This document shows positions 1-7,808 of a stretch of DNA of 64,000 nt, one piece after another. This DNA comes from CADCUY01 sp964242735. GTDB lineage: Bacteria > Actinomycetota > Actinomycetes > Actinomycetales > Quadrisphaeraceae. A program made the position numbers and the translations under genes. The notes below the pieces were generated by a model that did not search any database, was not told where the DNA came from, and saw only the letters and a program-made list of their open reading frames with translations. The DNA lies in assembly GCA_964242735.1 (NCBI GenBank), contig CAXTAK010000005.1, positions 62,001 through 126,000 of the forward strand, in the 5' to 3' direction. The first letter of the stretch is position 1, and each line of letters opens with the position of its first letter.

Positions 1-124
1 CTCGGTGCTGCGCAGCCCGGGCAAGCTGAAGTTCCTCGCCGGCTCGGAGTCCGGGGCGGGCTCGTGGGTCAACGACACCACCCCCGAGCGCATCGCCGAG
101 CGCCTGCGCGCGGTGGCCTCGTGA
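1..124 (+). CDS. galT: Galactose-1-phosphate uridylyltransferase, C-terminal end (partial)
   Basis: Only the last 40 codons are in the window; the gene begins to the left. The readable frame starts at base 2 and ends at TGA 122-124. The tail contains SPGKLKFLAGSESGAGSW and a final helix ERIAERLRAV, which match the C-terminus of GalT, the Leloir enzyme that swaps UMP between UDP-glucose and galactose-1-phosphate. The stop overlaps the GTG start of galK (GTGA), so the two are probably translationally coupled in a galT-galK-lacZ operon. The assignment rests on a short tail, but the neighbour supports it strongly. Confidence 0.85.
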   Translation, partial: SVLRSPGKLKFLAGSESGAGSWVNDTTPERIAERLRAVAS

Positions 125-1353
125 GCGCCGTCGGGGCGGACGGGCCGGGGGCCGCCGACGCGGCGCTCGCGGCGTTCACCGACGCCTTCGGCGGCGCACC
201 GGACGGGGTGTGGGGCGCGCCCGGGCGGGTCAACGTCATCGGTGAGCACCTGGACTACAACGGCGGGCCGGTGCTGCCCATGGCCCTGCCGCAGGTGACG
301 CTGGCCGCCGTCCGGCGCCGCGAGGACGGCGTCGTGCGCCTGGTGTCCTCCGCGGAGCTGGGCGGTGACGTCGCCGCGTGGGAGGGCCGGCTCGGCGACG
401 TCGGCCCGGGCACCCCGACGGGCTGGGCCGCCTACGCCGCGGGGGTGCCGTGGGCGCTGCGCGAGGCCGGCCACGACGTCGGCGGGGTCGATGCGGCGTT
501 CACCTCCACCGTGCCGATCGGCGCGGGTCTGTCGAGCTCGGCGGCGCTGGAGTGCGCGATGGCGCTCGCGGTCGCGGAGCTGTGGGGGCTGCCCGGGATC
601 GACGCCGACGACGACGCAGGTCGCGCCGCGCTGGTCGCGGCGTGCGTGCGGGCGGAGAACGTCGTGGCCGGAGCTTCCACCGGGGGCATGGACCAGGCGG
701 CGTCCCTGCGCGCCACCGCCGGGCACGCGCTGCTGCTGCGCACCGCCGACGGGTCGGTGGAGCAGGTGCCGATGGACCTGCACGCGGCGGGCCTGGCGCT
801 GCTGGTGGCCGACACCCGGGCCCCGCACGCGCACAGCGGCGGGGAGTACGGGCGCCGGCGGGCCACGTGCGAGGCCGTGGCGCGGGAGCTCGGCGTGGAG
901 TTCCTCGCCGACCTCGCCGGGGATGACCTCGACGCGGTCCTGGCGAGCATCCGCCCCGGCGGTGGGGTGGACGACGCGGAGGTGGCGCGGCGGCGGGTGC
1001 GCCACGTCCTCACCGAGACCGCGCGGGTCGAGCAGGCGGTGGTGGTGCTGCGCAGCGGTGACCTCACCGCGCTCGGGCCGCTGATGGACGCCTCGCACAC
1101 ATCGATGCGCGACGACTACGAGATCTCCTCCCCCGAGCTCGACACCGTCGTCGACGCCGCGCAGGGCGCGGGGGCGCTGGGCGCGCGGATGACCGGCGGG
1201 GGCTTCGGGGGCTCCGCGATCGCCCTGGTGCCCGCCGACGACGTCGACCGCGTGCGCGACGCGGTGCGCGCCGCCGCCGCGCACCAGGGCCACCCCGAGC
1301 CCGCGTTCACCCTCGCGGTGCCCTCACCGAGCGCCAGGAGGCTGCACCGATGA
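121..1353 (+). CDS. galK: Galactokinase
   Basis: A 410-residue GHMP-family kinase that phosphorylates galactose at C1 with ATP in the cytoplasm, the first committed step of the Leloir pathway. The galactokinase signature GRVNVIGEHLDYNGG is near residue 36, the GHMP ATP-binding loop PIGAGLSSSAALE is near residue 137, and the C-terminal glycine motif GARMTGGGFGGSA is near residue 356. Length is normal for the family (about 380-420). The open frame extends left to base 64, but the GTG at 121 is preferred: it overlaps the galT stop as GTGA and leaves a normal-length N-terminus. The stop overlaps the lacZ start as ATGA, consistent with one polycistronic mRNA. Confidence 0.95.
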   Translation: MSAVGADGPGAADAALAAFTDAFGGAPDGVWGAPGRVNVIGEHLDYNGGPVLPMALPQVTLAAVRRREDGVVRLVSSAELGGDVAAWEGRLGDVGPGTPTGWAAYAAGVPWALREAGHDVGGVDAAFTSTVPIGAGLSSSAALECAMALAVAELWGLPGIDADDDAGRAALVAACVRAENVVAGASTGGMDQAASLRATAGHALLLRTADGSVEQVPMDLHAAGLALLVADTRAPHAHSGGEYGRRRATCEAVARELGVEFLADLAGDDLDAVLASIRPGGGVDDAEVARRRVRHVLTETARVEQAVVVLRSGDLTALGPLMDASHTSMRDDYEISSPELDTVVDAAQGAGALGARMTGGGFGGSAIALVPADDVDRVRDAVRAAAAHQGHPEPAFTLAVPSPSARRLHR

Positions 1354-4300
1354 CCACCTCGAGCCACCCCTACTACGAGGACCACGCCCCCGGTCGCGGT
1401 GCCCGCAGCCCGGCCCGCGCGCGGCTCGCGACCGACGCGCCGTCGCTGCCCCTCGACGGGACGTGGCGCTTCCGGCTGTGGCCCACCGCCCACGCGGACG
1501 GCACCGACCACGCCGAGGGTGGCGAGGCGCCGGCCGCCGCGCGCGCCGGGTACGACGACACCGGCTGGGACGCCCTCCCCGTGCCCTCGCACTGGGTGCT
1601 GCACCCCGCCGCCTCCGACGGCCGGTACGGCTCCCCCTGGTACACCAACGTGCGCTACCCCTTCCCCGTCGACCCCCCGCACGTGCCCACCGAGAACCCC
1701 ACCGGTGACCACCGCCGCACCTTCACGCTGCCGGATGACCCCGCGTGGAGCGGCGCCGAGCGCGTGCTGCTGCGCTTCGACGGGGTGGAGTCGACCTACC
1801 GCGTGTGGGTGAACGGCGCCGAGGTCGGCGTCGGCACGGGCAGCCGGCTCGCGCAGGAGTTCGACGTGACCGCCCTGGTGAGCCCGGGGGAGAACGTGCT
1901 GCTCGTGCGCGTGCACCAGTGGTCGGCGGCGAGCTACCTCGAGGACCAGGACCAGTGGTGGCTCCCGGGGATCTTCCGGGGCGTCACCCTTCTCGCCCGC
2001 CCGACCGGGGCGGTGGACGACGCGTGGGTGCGCGCCGGCTACGACGCCGCCACCGGCGCGGGGCGCCTGGACGTGGAGGTCGACGCCGCCGACGCCGCCT
2101 ACCCGGTGACCCTGGCGGTGCCCGAGATCGGCGTGGACGTCACCTGGGCGACGCCCGCGGACGTCGGGCCGGTTCACGTGGCGCGCGTGGAGCCCTGGAG
2201 CGCGGAGGTGCCCCGGCTGTACGACGCGAGCGTGACCTCGCGGGGGGAGTCGGTGGCGCTGCGCGCGGGCTTCCGCACCGTCGCCGTCGTCGGTGACCAG
2301 CTCACCGTCAACGGCGCCACCGTGACCTTCCGCGGGGTGAACCGCCACGAGACGCACCCCGAGCGGGGCAGGGTCTTCGACGAGGAGCACGCGCGCGCCG
2401 ACCTGGCGCTGATGAAGCGCAGCGGCGTGAACGCCATCCGCACCAGCCACTACCCCCCGCACCCGCGGGTCCTCGACCTCGCCGACGAGCTCGGGTTCTG
2501 GGTGGTCCTGGAGTGCGACCTGGAGACCCACGGGTTCGAGCCGCTGGGGTGGGTGGGCAACCCCAGCGACGACCCGCGGTGGGAGGCCGCCTACCTCGAC
2601 CGGATGACCCGCACCGTCGAGCGGGACAAGAACCACCCGTGCGTGGTGGTGTGGAGCCTCGGCAACGAGGCGGGCACCGGCCGCAACCTCGCGGCGATGG
2701 CCGCCTGGACCCACCGGCGCGACCTGGAGCGCCCCGTGCACTACGAGGGCGACAGCGCCGGCGCGTACACCGACGTGTACAGCCGGATGTACCCCTCCCT
2801 GCAGGAGGTGGAGCGCATCGGCTCCGAGACCGGTGACATCGTGCGCACCACCCCCGCGCAGGCCGCGGTGCTGCGCACCCGCCCGTTCCTGATGTGCGAG
2901 TACGTGCACGCGATGGGCAACGGCCCCGGCGCCGTCGAGGACTACGAGGCGCTCATCGACCGCTACCCCCGGGTGCACGGGGGCTTCGTGTGGGAGTGGC
3001 GCGACCACGGGATGGCCGCGGTCACCGCGGACGGGACGCCGTTCCTCGCCTACGGCGGTGACTTCGGGGAGCCCGTGCACGACGGGAACTTCGTCATGGA
3101 CGGGCTCGTGCTCTCCGACGGCACGCCGTCGCCGGGCCTGGCGGAGCTCGCCGCCGCGATCGCGCCCGTGCGCCTGGGTCTGCAGGGGGGGCGGGTGACC
3201 GTGACCAACCGCCGGCACACCGCCGACACCGGCGACCTGGTGCTGCGCTGGGCCCTGGAGCACGACGGGGTGCCCGCCGGTGGCGGTGTCCTGGACCTGG
3301 TGCCGGTGCCCGCGGGCGGCACCGGGTCGGTGGGCGCCGGTGCGGCGCTGGCGCTGGTGCCCAGCGGGGACTCCGGGGCTGGCTCGAGCACGGGCTCCGG
3401 GGCGGGCGAGTGGTGGCTGCGCCTGTCCGCGCACCTGGCGCGCGACTGCGCGTGGGCACCGGCCGGGCACGTGGTCGCCTCCTCGCAGGTCGACCTCACC
3501 CCGGCGGCCCCTCCACCGGCTCGCCCGACCCGGCGCGCGCGCCAGCGCCCCGCGGCGCTGCCGGCCCCCGTGCCGGGCGGCGGCGGCACGCTGGCCGTGG
3601 GGCCCGGCGTGCTGCACGCGCGGTCCGGTGCCCTGCTGAGCCTCGGCGGGGTGGCCGTGCACGGGCCGCAGCTGGAGCTGTGGCGGGCCCCGACCGACAA
3701 CGACCTGGGCACCACCGCGCACGCCTACGAGGACGTCGACCCGCACGCCTCCGGCGGTGCGGGCGCCGACGCGCCGTCCTCCGCGCAGCGGTGGCGCGAA
3801 CGCGGCCTGGACCGGTTGCAGCACCGCACCACGGGCGTGGACGTCGACCCCGACGGTGTCGTGGTGGTGCGCAGCCGCGCGGGGATCGCCACCACGTCGC
3901 TGGGCGCCGAGGTCACCTACCGGTGGCGGGCCGTGGGGGACGACGGGGAGGACGGCGGGGAGCTGGAGCTGGCCGTCGACGTCGTCCCGGTCGGGGACTG
4001 GGACTGCACCTGGCCCCGCGTGGGGGTGCGCCTGCTCCTGCCGGGGTCCCTGCAGCGGGCGCGGTGGTTCGGCACCGGTCCGGCGGAGTCCTACCCCGAC
4101 TCCCGGGCCGCGGCACGGGTGGGGGTGTTCAGCAGCGGCATCGACGACCTCGCGGTGGCGTACTCGCGCCCCCAGGAGACCGGGCACCGGCCCGACCTGC
4201 GCTGGCTGCGCCTGACCGCTGGCACGGCGGCGGGCACGGCGGGGGACGGCGGGGGTCTGGAGGTGCGCTCGGTGGTGGCTGCCCCCGGAGACACCCGGGT

Positions 4301-4514
4301 GGGGTTCACCGCGAGCCGCTGGAGCCCCCAGCAGCTGTCCGCGGCGGGGCACCCGCACGAGCTGCCGCCCAGCGACGGGGTGCACCTGCACCTCGACGCC
4401 GCTCAGCACGGCCTCGGCTCGCGGGCCTGCGGCCTCGACGTCCTGCCGCAGCACGCCCTGTGGCCCGCAGCCCGCTCCTTCACCGTGGCCCTGCGGGCGC
4501 TGCCCCGGGGCTGA
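1350..4514 (+). CDS. lacZ: Beta-galactosidase, glycoside hydrolase family 2
   Basis: A 1054-residue GH2 beta-galactosidase of the long, E. coli LacZ-like type, splitting lactose or other beta-galactosides so that galK and galT can use the galactose. The order is sugar-binding jelly roll (about 30-220), immunoglobulin-like domain, TIM barrel with FRGVNRHETHPERG and IRTSHYPPHP, then a C-terminal beta-sandwich containing LELWRAPTDNDLG. Catalytic acid/base Glu440 lies in WSLGNEAGTG and nucleophile Glu517 in FLMCEYVHAMGNG; the spacing of 77 is almost the same as in E. coli. There is no signal peptide, so it is cytoplasmic. A linker near residues 675-750 is rich in Gly, Ala and Pro. The ATG overlaps the galK stop by four bases. 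Confidence 0.95.
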   Translation: MTTSSHPYYEDHAPGRGARSPARARLATDAPSLPLDGTWRFRLWPTAHADGTDHAEGGEAPAAARAGYDDTGWDALPVPSHWVLHPAASDGRYGSPWYTNVRYPFPVDPPHVPTENPTGDHRRTFTLPDDPAWSGAERVLLRFDGVESTYRVWVNGAEVGVGTGSRLAQEFDVTALVSPGENVLLVRVHQWSAASYLEDQDQWWLPGIFRGVTLLARPTGAVDDAWVRAGYDAATGAGRLDVEVDAADAAYPVTLAVPEIGVDVTWATPADVGPVHVARVEPWSAEVPRLYDASVTSRGESVALRAGFRTVAVVGDQLTVNGATVTFRGVNRHETHPERGRVFDEEHARADLALMKRSGVNAIRTSHYPPHPRVLDLADELGFWVVLECDLETHGFEPLGWVGNPSDDPRWEAAYLDRMTRTVERDKNHPCVVVWSLGNEAGTGRNLAAMAAWTHRRDLERPVHYEGDSAGAYTDVYSRMYPSLQEVERIGSETGDIVRTTPAQAAVLRTRPFLMCEYVHAMGNGPGAVEDYEALIDRYPRVHGGFVWEWRDHGMAAVTADGTPFLAYGGDFGEPVHDGNFVMDGLVLSDGTPSPGLAELAAAIAPVRLGLQGGRVTVTNRRHTADTGDLVLRWALEHDGVPAGGGVLDLVPVPAGGTGSVGAGAALALVPSGDSGAGSSTGSGAGEWWLRLSAHLARDCAWAPAGHVVASSQVDLTPAAPPPARPTRRARQRPAALPAPVPGGGGTLAVGPGVLHARSGALLSLGGVAVHGPQLELWRAPTDNDLGTTAHAYEDVDPHASGGAGADAPSSAQRWRERGLDRLQHRTTGVDVDPDGVVVVRSRAGIATTSLGAEVTYRWRAVGDDGEDGGELELAVDVVPVGDWDCTWPRVGVRLLLPGSLQRARWFGTGPAESYPDSRAAARVGVFSSGIDDLAVAYSRPQETGHRPDLRWLRLTAGTAAGTAGDGGGLEVRSVVAAPGDTRVGFTASRWSPQQLSAAGHPHELPPSDGVHLHLDAAQHGLGSRACGLDVLPQHALWPAARSFTVALRALPRG

Positions 4515-4690
4515 GGGGCGGCCCGCGGCGGTGCCGCCGGCCCGCTGGGTCGGCCTCCAGCACCACGGCGGTGCCGATCGGCGGGGCACGGGGGCGGAGG
4601 GTGGCGGAAGCGGCTCGGGCGGAGGGAGCGCGGGAGCGGCGGCCGCGCCCGTGGGCACGACCGCCGCTGCAGCGCGCCTCGCGAGCGGGA

Positions 4691-4800
4691 TCAGCGCCTC
4701 CTGGCGAAGCCGTGGTCGTCGAGCCAGTGCGCGATGGCGCCCGAGACCTCGTGCCGGCTGCGGTGCAGCACCAGCGCGTGCCCGGTCTCGGGCACCGTCA
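4691..4800 (-). pseudogene. 3' remnant of an alpha/beta-hydrolase gene
   Basis: On the minus strand a frame ending at TGA 4693-4691 reads VPETGHALVLHRSRHEVSGA and then a final helix. This resembles the last ~35 residues of an alpha/beta-hydrolase (esterase or lysophospholipase type), where the catalytic His sits in a GHxL motif. About 10 bases beyond, the similarity stops and the opposite strand becomes a DUF389 gene with no normal start. No hydrolase body is present, so this is a stub left by a deletion or rearrangement. The family call rests on a short tail only. Confidence 0.45.
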
Positions 4801-4805
4801 CGGCC

Positions 4806-5624
4806 GTGGGGGTGTCGGCGCCCGGTGGCCCCGTGCAGGCCGACCTCGCGCGCGAGGCCCCCGGCGAGGGGTCGGACGCCCTGGTGTGGGAGCAGCTCAG
4901 CGACACCACCCAGGAGGACTCGACGCTGTCGGGCGCCTTCCTCGTCTTCCTCGTCGCCGCGACCCTGGTGGCGGCGGTGGGACTGCTGACGGACTCCCCC
5001 GTCCTCATCGTGGGCGCGATGGCGCTCGGCCCGGAGTTCGGCCCCCTGGCCGGGTGGGCGGTGGCCCTGGTGCAGGGTCGGCGGCGCCAGGCGCACCTGT
5101 CGCTGCGCGCGCTGGTCGTCGGCTTCCCCCTCGCCATCGCGGCGACGGCGGTGGCGGTCACGGCCCTGGACGTCGCGGGGCTGGTGCCGGTGGAGTACCT
5201 GCAGGGCCGGCGCCCGCTGACCTCCTTCGTCGCCCGGCCCGACGCCTTCAGCGTGGTGGTGGCGCTGCTGGCCGGGGTGGCCGGCACGGTCTCCCTGACC
5301 TCGGCGAAGTCCGCGACGCTGGTCGGGGTGGTGATCAGCGTGACGACGGTGCCGGCAGCCGCCAACATCGCCACCGCAGCGGTGACCGGGCACGGCGGGG
5401 AGGCGCTGGGCGCGGCCGTGCAGCTGGTCGTGAACCTGATCTGCATCGTCGTGGCCGCCGTCGCGACCCTGCTCGTCCAGCGGCTGGAGCAGCGACGGCA
5501 CCGGCGTGGAGCGGCACGGCGCGGGCTCAGTGCCGGTCCTCGGGGAGCAGCAGGTCGAGGAGGCGCTGCGCGGTCGGGCGCGGCTCCTGGTCGGCCGGAC
5601 CAGGGCGCTCGTCCACCTCGATGA
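4806..5624 (+). pseudogene. 5'-truncated DUF389 membrane protein gene
   Basis: The translated region carries the hallmark DUF389 hydrophobic core: SPVLIVGAMALGPEFGPLAG, then several transmembrane helices, then SLTSAKSATLVGVVISVTTV and a last helix near base 5460. DUF389 proteins normally start with an ACT-like soluble domain of roughly 80-100 residues; here the similarity begins abruptly at about base 4812, directly after the hydrolase stub. Upstream codons in this frame are antisense to that stub. Possible GTG starts at 4806, 4812 and 4833 could still yield a short protein, so it may be expressed. The final ~45 codons are Arg/Gly/Ala-rich run-on, and the last ~100 bases overlap the next minus-strand remnant, so the original stop may be lost. 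DUF389 function is not established. Confidence 0.55.
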
Positions 5625-6250
5625 CCACGTGGGCGGGCCCCGCGGCGGCGAGCAGGGCGCTCGCACCTCCGGGGTCCGGGACGCCCCCCGCGACCACCTC
5701 CACCCCGGCGGGTACCGACAGCCCCGCGCGCGCCAGCACGCGGCGGGTCACGCGCTCGTCGTCCAGCGGCTCGTCACCACCGCGGGGGTGAGCTCGCCGC
5801 GGGGCCCGCGTCACCACCGCGCGCCCCCCGACGCCCAGGCGCAGCTCCTCCGACGCCGCGTCGGTGGCCTCCACGCGCACCCCCGGGCGCACCCCCGGGC
5901 GCACCGCCTCGTCGGCGGTCCGCGCGCAGGGGCCGAGCCCCTCCAGACCCTCGAGCAGGGGTGAGGACAGGGGGGTGCTGATGGGGTTCCTCCGCTCCAC
6001 GCCCACCGGGGCGCCGGCTCGGAGCCGGGCCTGCGGTGGAGGTCGATGGCGTCGGTGCTGGTGTGCAGCACCGACGGGTCCGGGGGAGAGCGGCCGCGGG
6101 CGGCGCACCGCTCGGCGAGGCGCCGCACCAGCGCCTCACCGAGGGCCACCAGGTGGGCGGGGCCAGGGTCCGCGCACCGGGTCGCGCGCCCCCCTCCAGG
6201 TGGGTCGGGGCCGGCACCGGGAAGCACCTCATCCCGCCGTCGGCGAGCTC
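5527..6250 (-). pseudogene. Frameshifted remnant, possibly an ATP-grasp ligase (GshAB or cyanophycin-synthetase-like)
   Basis: On the minus strand, stretches with protein-like composition occur in different frames: GGMRCFPVPAPTHLEG near 6240, HLVALGEALVRRLAERCAAR near 6150, and a longer stretch ending at TGA 5529-5527. The last stretch contains VTRRVLARAGLSVPAG and later HVVIEVDERPG followed by a terminal RLLDLLLPE helix. These resemble, respectively, the entry helix of an ATP-grasp domain and the metal-binding EVNxRPG segment with the terminal helix of cyanophycin-synthetase or GshAB-type ligases. About 100 residues normally between them are missing. At least two frame changes plus an internal deletion make it non-functional. 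The family call is an inference from short motifs. Confidence 0.4.
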
Positions 6251-6316
6251 GACGAGGTCGGTGCGACGCAGATCAGCGCGACGCAGATCGCGGCGGGCCG
6301 ATCGCGAGGGGCGCCG

Positions 6317-6793
6317 TCAGCGGTCCAGGCGGAACCAGGCCGTCCGCTCGCGCGCGGTCTGCCGCACGTCCCAGCTGTCGGCCATCATGTCGACGATCGT
6401 GCGCGAGTGCGGGGCGATGTCGGGGGCGCCGCCCGCCTCGACGGCCATGGCCGCCACCGATCCCAGCCGCGGGGCGAACACCGCGTCCGGGACGGCGCGC
6501 ACCGTCGTCGCGGCGGTCTGCACGGTCACCTGCACGCTCGGCGGGCTGAGGGTCACCGACACGGAGAACGTCGGCCCGCGCCCGTGCTGGAGGGCGTCGG
6601 TGCCCAGCTCCGAGACGAGCAGGACGGCGGCGTCGACCACGTCCCGGTCGTGGACGCCGTGCTCGTCGAGCACGTCCTCGAGGTGCAGGCGGGCCCGCCC
6701 GACGGACTCGGCGGTCCGCTCGAAGTCCTGCCGGGACACGAGGGTCCCGCCGCCGATCACGGCGACCGGTGTGGGCCCGGCGTCCGAGGGCAT
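6317..6793 (-). CDS. Anti-sigma-factor-like ATP-binding protein (GHKL fold), degenerate ATP site
   Basis: A 158-residue protein with the layout of RsbW/SpoIIAB-type serine kinases: an N-terminal helix (FERTAESVGRARLHLEDVL), then the N-box region LLVSELGTDALQHG, then the sheet and a terminal TAWFRLDR strand. In active family members the N-box reads ELxTNAxxHG; here the Mg-binding Asn is Asp. The usual GxGL lid motif before the last helix is replaced by HSRTIVDMM, with no glycine pair. It may bind a sigma factor or anti-sigma antagonist without kinase activity, or bind nucleotide differently. ATG 6793 is chosen because a -10-like TACCGT lies 7 bases upstream. The partner is unknown; the divergent gene at 6889 is unrelated to known sigma factors. 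Confidence 0.75.
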   Translation of the reverse strand: MPSDAGPTPVAVIGGGTLVSRQDFERTAESVGRARLHLEDVLDEHGVHDRDVVDAAVLLVSELGTDALQHGRGPTFSVSVTLSPPSVQVTVQTAATTVRAVPDAVFAPRLGSVAAMAVEAGGAPDIAPHSRTIVDMMADSWDVRQTARERTAWFRLDR

Positions 6794-6800
6794 GCACGAG

Positions 6801-6806
6801 ACGGTA
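6801..6806 (-). promoter_or_regulatory. Putative leaderless -10 element for the anti-sigma-like gene
   Basis: TACCGT on the minus strand ends 7 bases before ATG 6793. With transcription starting about 6-7 bases after a -10, the mRNA would begin at or next to the start codon. No Shine-Dalgarno sequence is visible. Confidence 0.5.
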
Positions 6807-6876
6807 CTGCCGCGGCCGGCGCGGGGCACACCGGCGATCACCGCCCGCCACCCGCTGCTGCCACCGGGACCGGACG

Positions 6877-6882
6877 TAGCGT
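6877..6882 (+). promoter_or_regulatory. Putative leaderless -10 element for the hypothetical gene at 6889
   Basis: TAGCGT ends 6 bases before GTG 6889, the spacing expected for a leaderless transcript. It is divergent from the -10 at 6801-6806. Confidence 0.5.
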
Positions 6883-6888
6883 GGCGGG

Positions 6889-7725
6889 GTGGACCGCCCG
6901 CGGCGTCGACGCCCCACCGCCCTGGCCGCGGCGCTCGTCGGTGGGGCGCGCGAGCGCGCCGCCCGCCTCGACCGGTACCGCCAGCAGGTCGCGGCCCTGA
7001 CCACGGCCCTCGCCCGCCTCCACCGCGTGGTCTCGACCCTGCCCGTCGACGAGGTCGGGGACGCCGACGGCGCTGCGGTGAGCGGGCGCGCCACCAGGCT
7101 CCTGCGGGTGCGCGGGGTGCGCGACGACCCGGGCACGGTCGCGGTGCTGTCCGCGGTGGTGGAGCGCTTCGCCGTCGCGGCGGTCCTCGACGTCGGTGGC
7201 GGCAGCGGCGCGGCTGCGGAGCACCGGGTGCACGACCTGGCCGCCGCGGTGCCGGTGCCGTGCGTGTCCGTGCGCGACCCGACCAGCGCCCCCACCGGCG
7301 CCCCCGCGCGGACCCGCCCGGCGCGCGGGCCCGGTGCGGTCGTCCTCGACGCCGGCGCCGCCGTCGAGGTCGCCGGGCTGCGCGTGGCCGCTGCGGCGGC
7401 GGGGGCGGCGGCGGGGGCGGCGGCCGCCGAGGGTGGGCTCGTCGACGTCGCGCTGGTGCACGCCCGCACCGCCGCGGGCGAGGTGCACCCCGTGGCGCCG
7501 CTGGTGATCGACGGGCGCGCGCCCGGGACGCCACCCGCGCCGGGGGACGGGCGGCGCCCCGGGGGGCAGCTGGAGGTGTCGGTGCTGCACGTCGACCGCC
7601 GCACCCGGCGGCTGCTCGCCGTGGACGCCATCACCGTCGGTGCCCTCGGGGAGGGCTCGGTCAGCGTGGAGCGGCACGCGGCCGGCGCCCACCGCGCGGC
7701 GGCACCGGACCTCGCCGGGGGGTGA
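6889..7725 (+). CDS. Hypothetical protein, Ala/Arg-rich
   Basis: A 278-residue protein not recognised. It begins with a basic, helical N-terminus (ARERAARLDRYRQQVAALT) that could form a coiled coil, followed by an Ala/Val/Gly-rich region from about residue 95 to 170 and a more ordered C-terminal part with LEVSVLHVDRRTRRLLAVD. There is no signal peptide or clear membrane segment. GTG 6889 has a -10-like TAGCGT 6 bases upstream and no Shine-Dalgarno. It is divergent from the anti-sigma-like gene (95 bases apart) and precedes the M20 gene, separated by 83 bases containing a hairpin. No function is proposed. Confidence 0.6.
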   Translation: MDRPRRRRPTALAAALVGGARERAARLDRYRQQVAALTTALARLHRVVSTLPVDEVGDADGAAVSGRATRLLRVRGVRDDPGTVAVLSAVVERFAVAAVLDVGGGSGAAAEHRVHDLAAAVPVPCVSVRDPTSAPTGAPARTRPARGPGAVVLDAGAAVEVAGLRVAAAAAGAAAGAAAAEGGLVDVALVHARTAAGEVHPVAPLVIDGRAPGTPPAPGDGRRPGGQLEVSVLHVDRRTRRLLAVDAITVGALGEGSVSVERHAAGAHRAAAPDLAGG

Positions 7726-7734
7726 CGCGCGACG

Positions 7735-7765
7735 GGCACCGGTGCCCGGCGGGGCCCGGTGCCGG
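7735..7765 (+). terminator. Possible terminator hairpin
   Basis: Just after the stop of the hypothetical gene, GGCACCGG and CCGGTGCC form an inverted repeat around a GC-rich loop. There is no T-tract. It may end transcription before the M20 gene or simply be GC-rich spacer. Confidence 0.3.
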
Positions 7766-7808
7766 GCGGGCCCTGACGCGCTGGGGCGGCGCGTGCTACG
7801 AACAGGCC

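Noticed and set aside
64..120. Upstream extension of galK to base 64
   Set aside because: It lies in the galT tail and is not similar to galactokinases. GTG 121 overlaps the galT stop.
4734..4805. ATG 4734 as start of the DUF389 protein
   Set aside because: The first 24 codons are antisense to the hydrolase stub and not DUF389-like.
1116..5666. A 1516-residue minus-strand open frame across galK and lacZ
   Set aside because: It is antisense to galK and lacZ, whose catalytic motifs are intact. Long shadow frames are common at this GC content.
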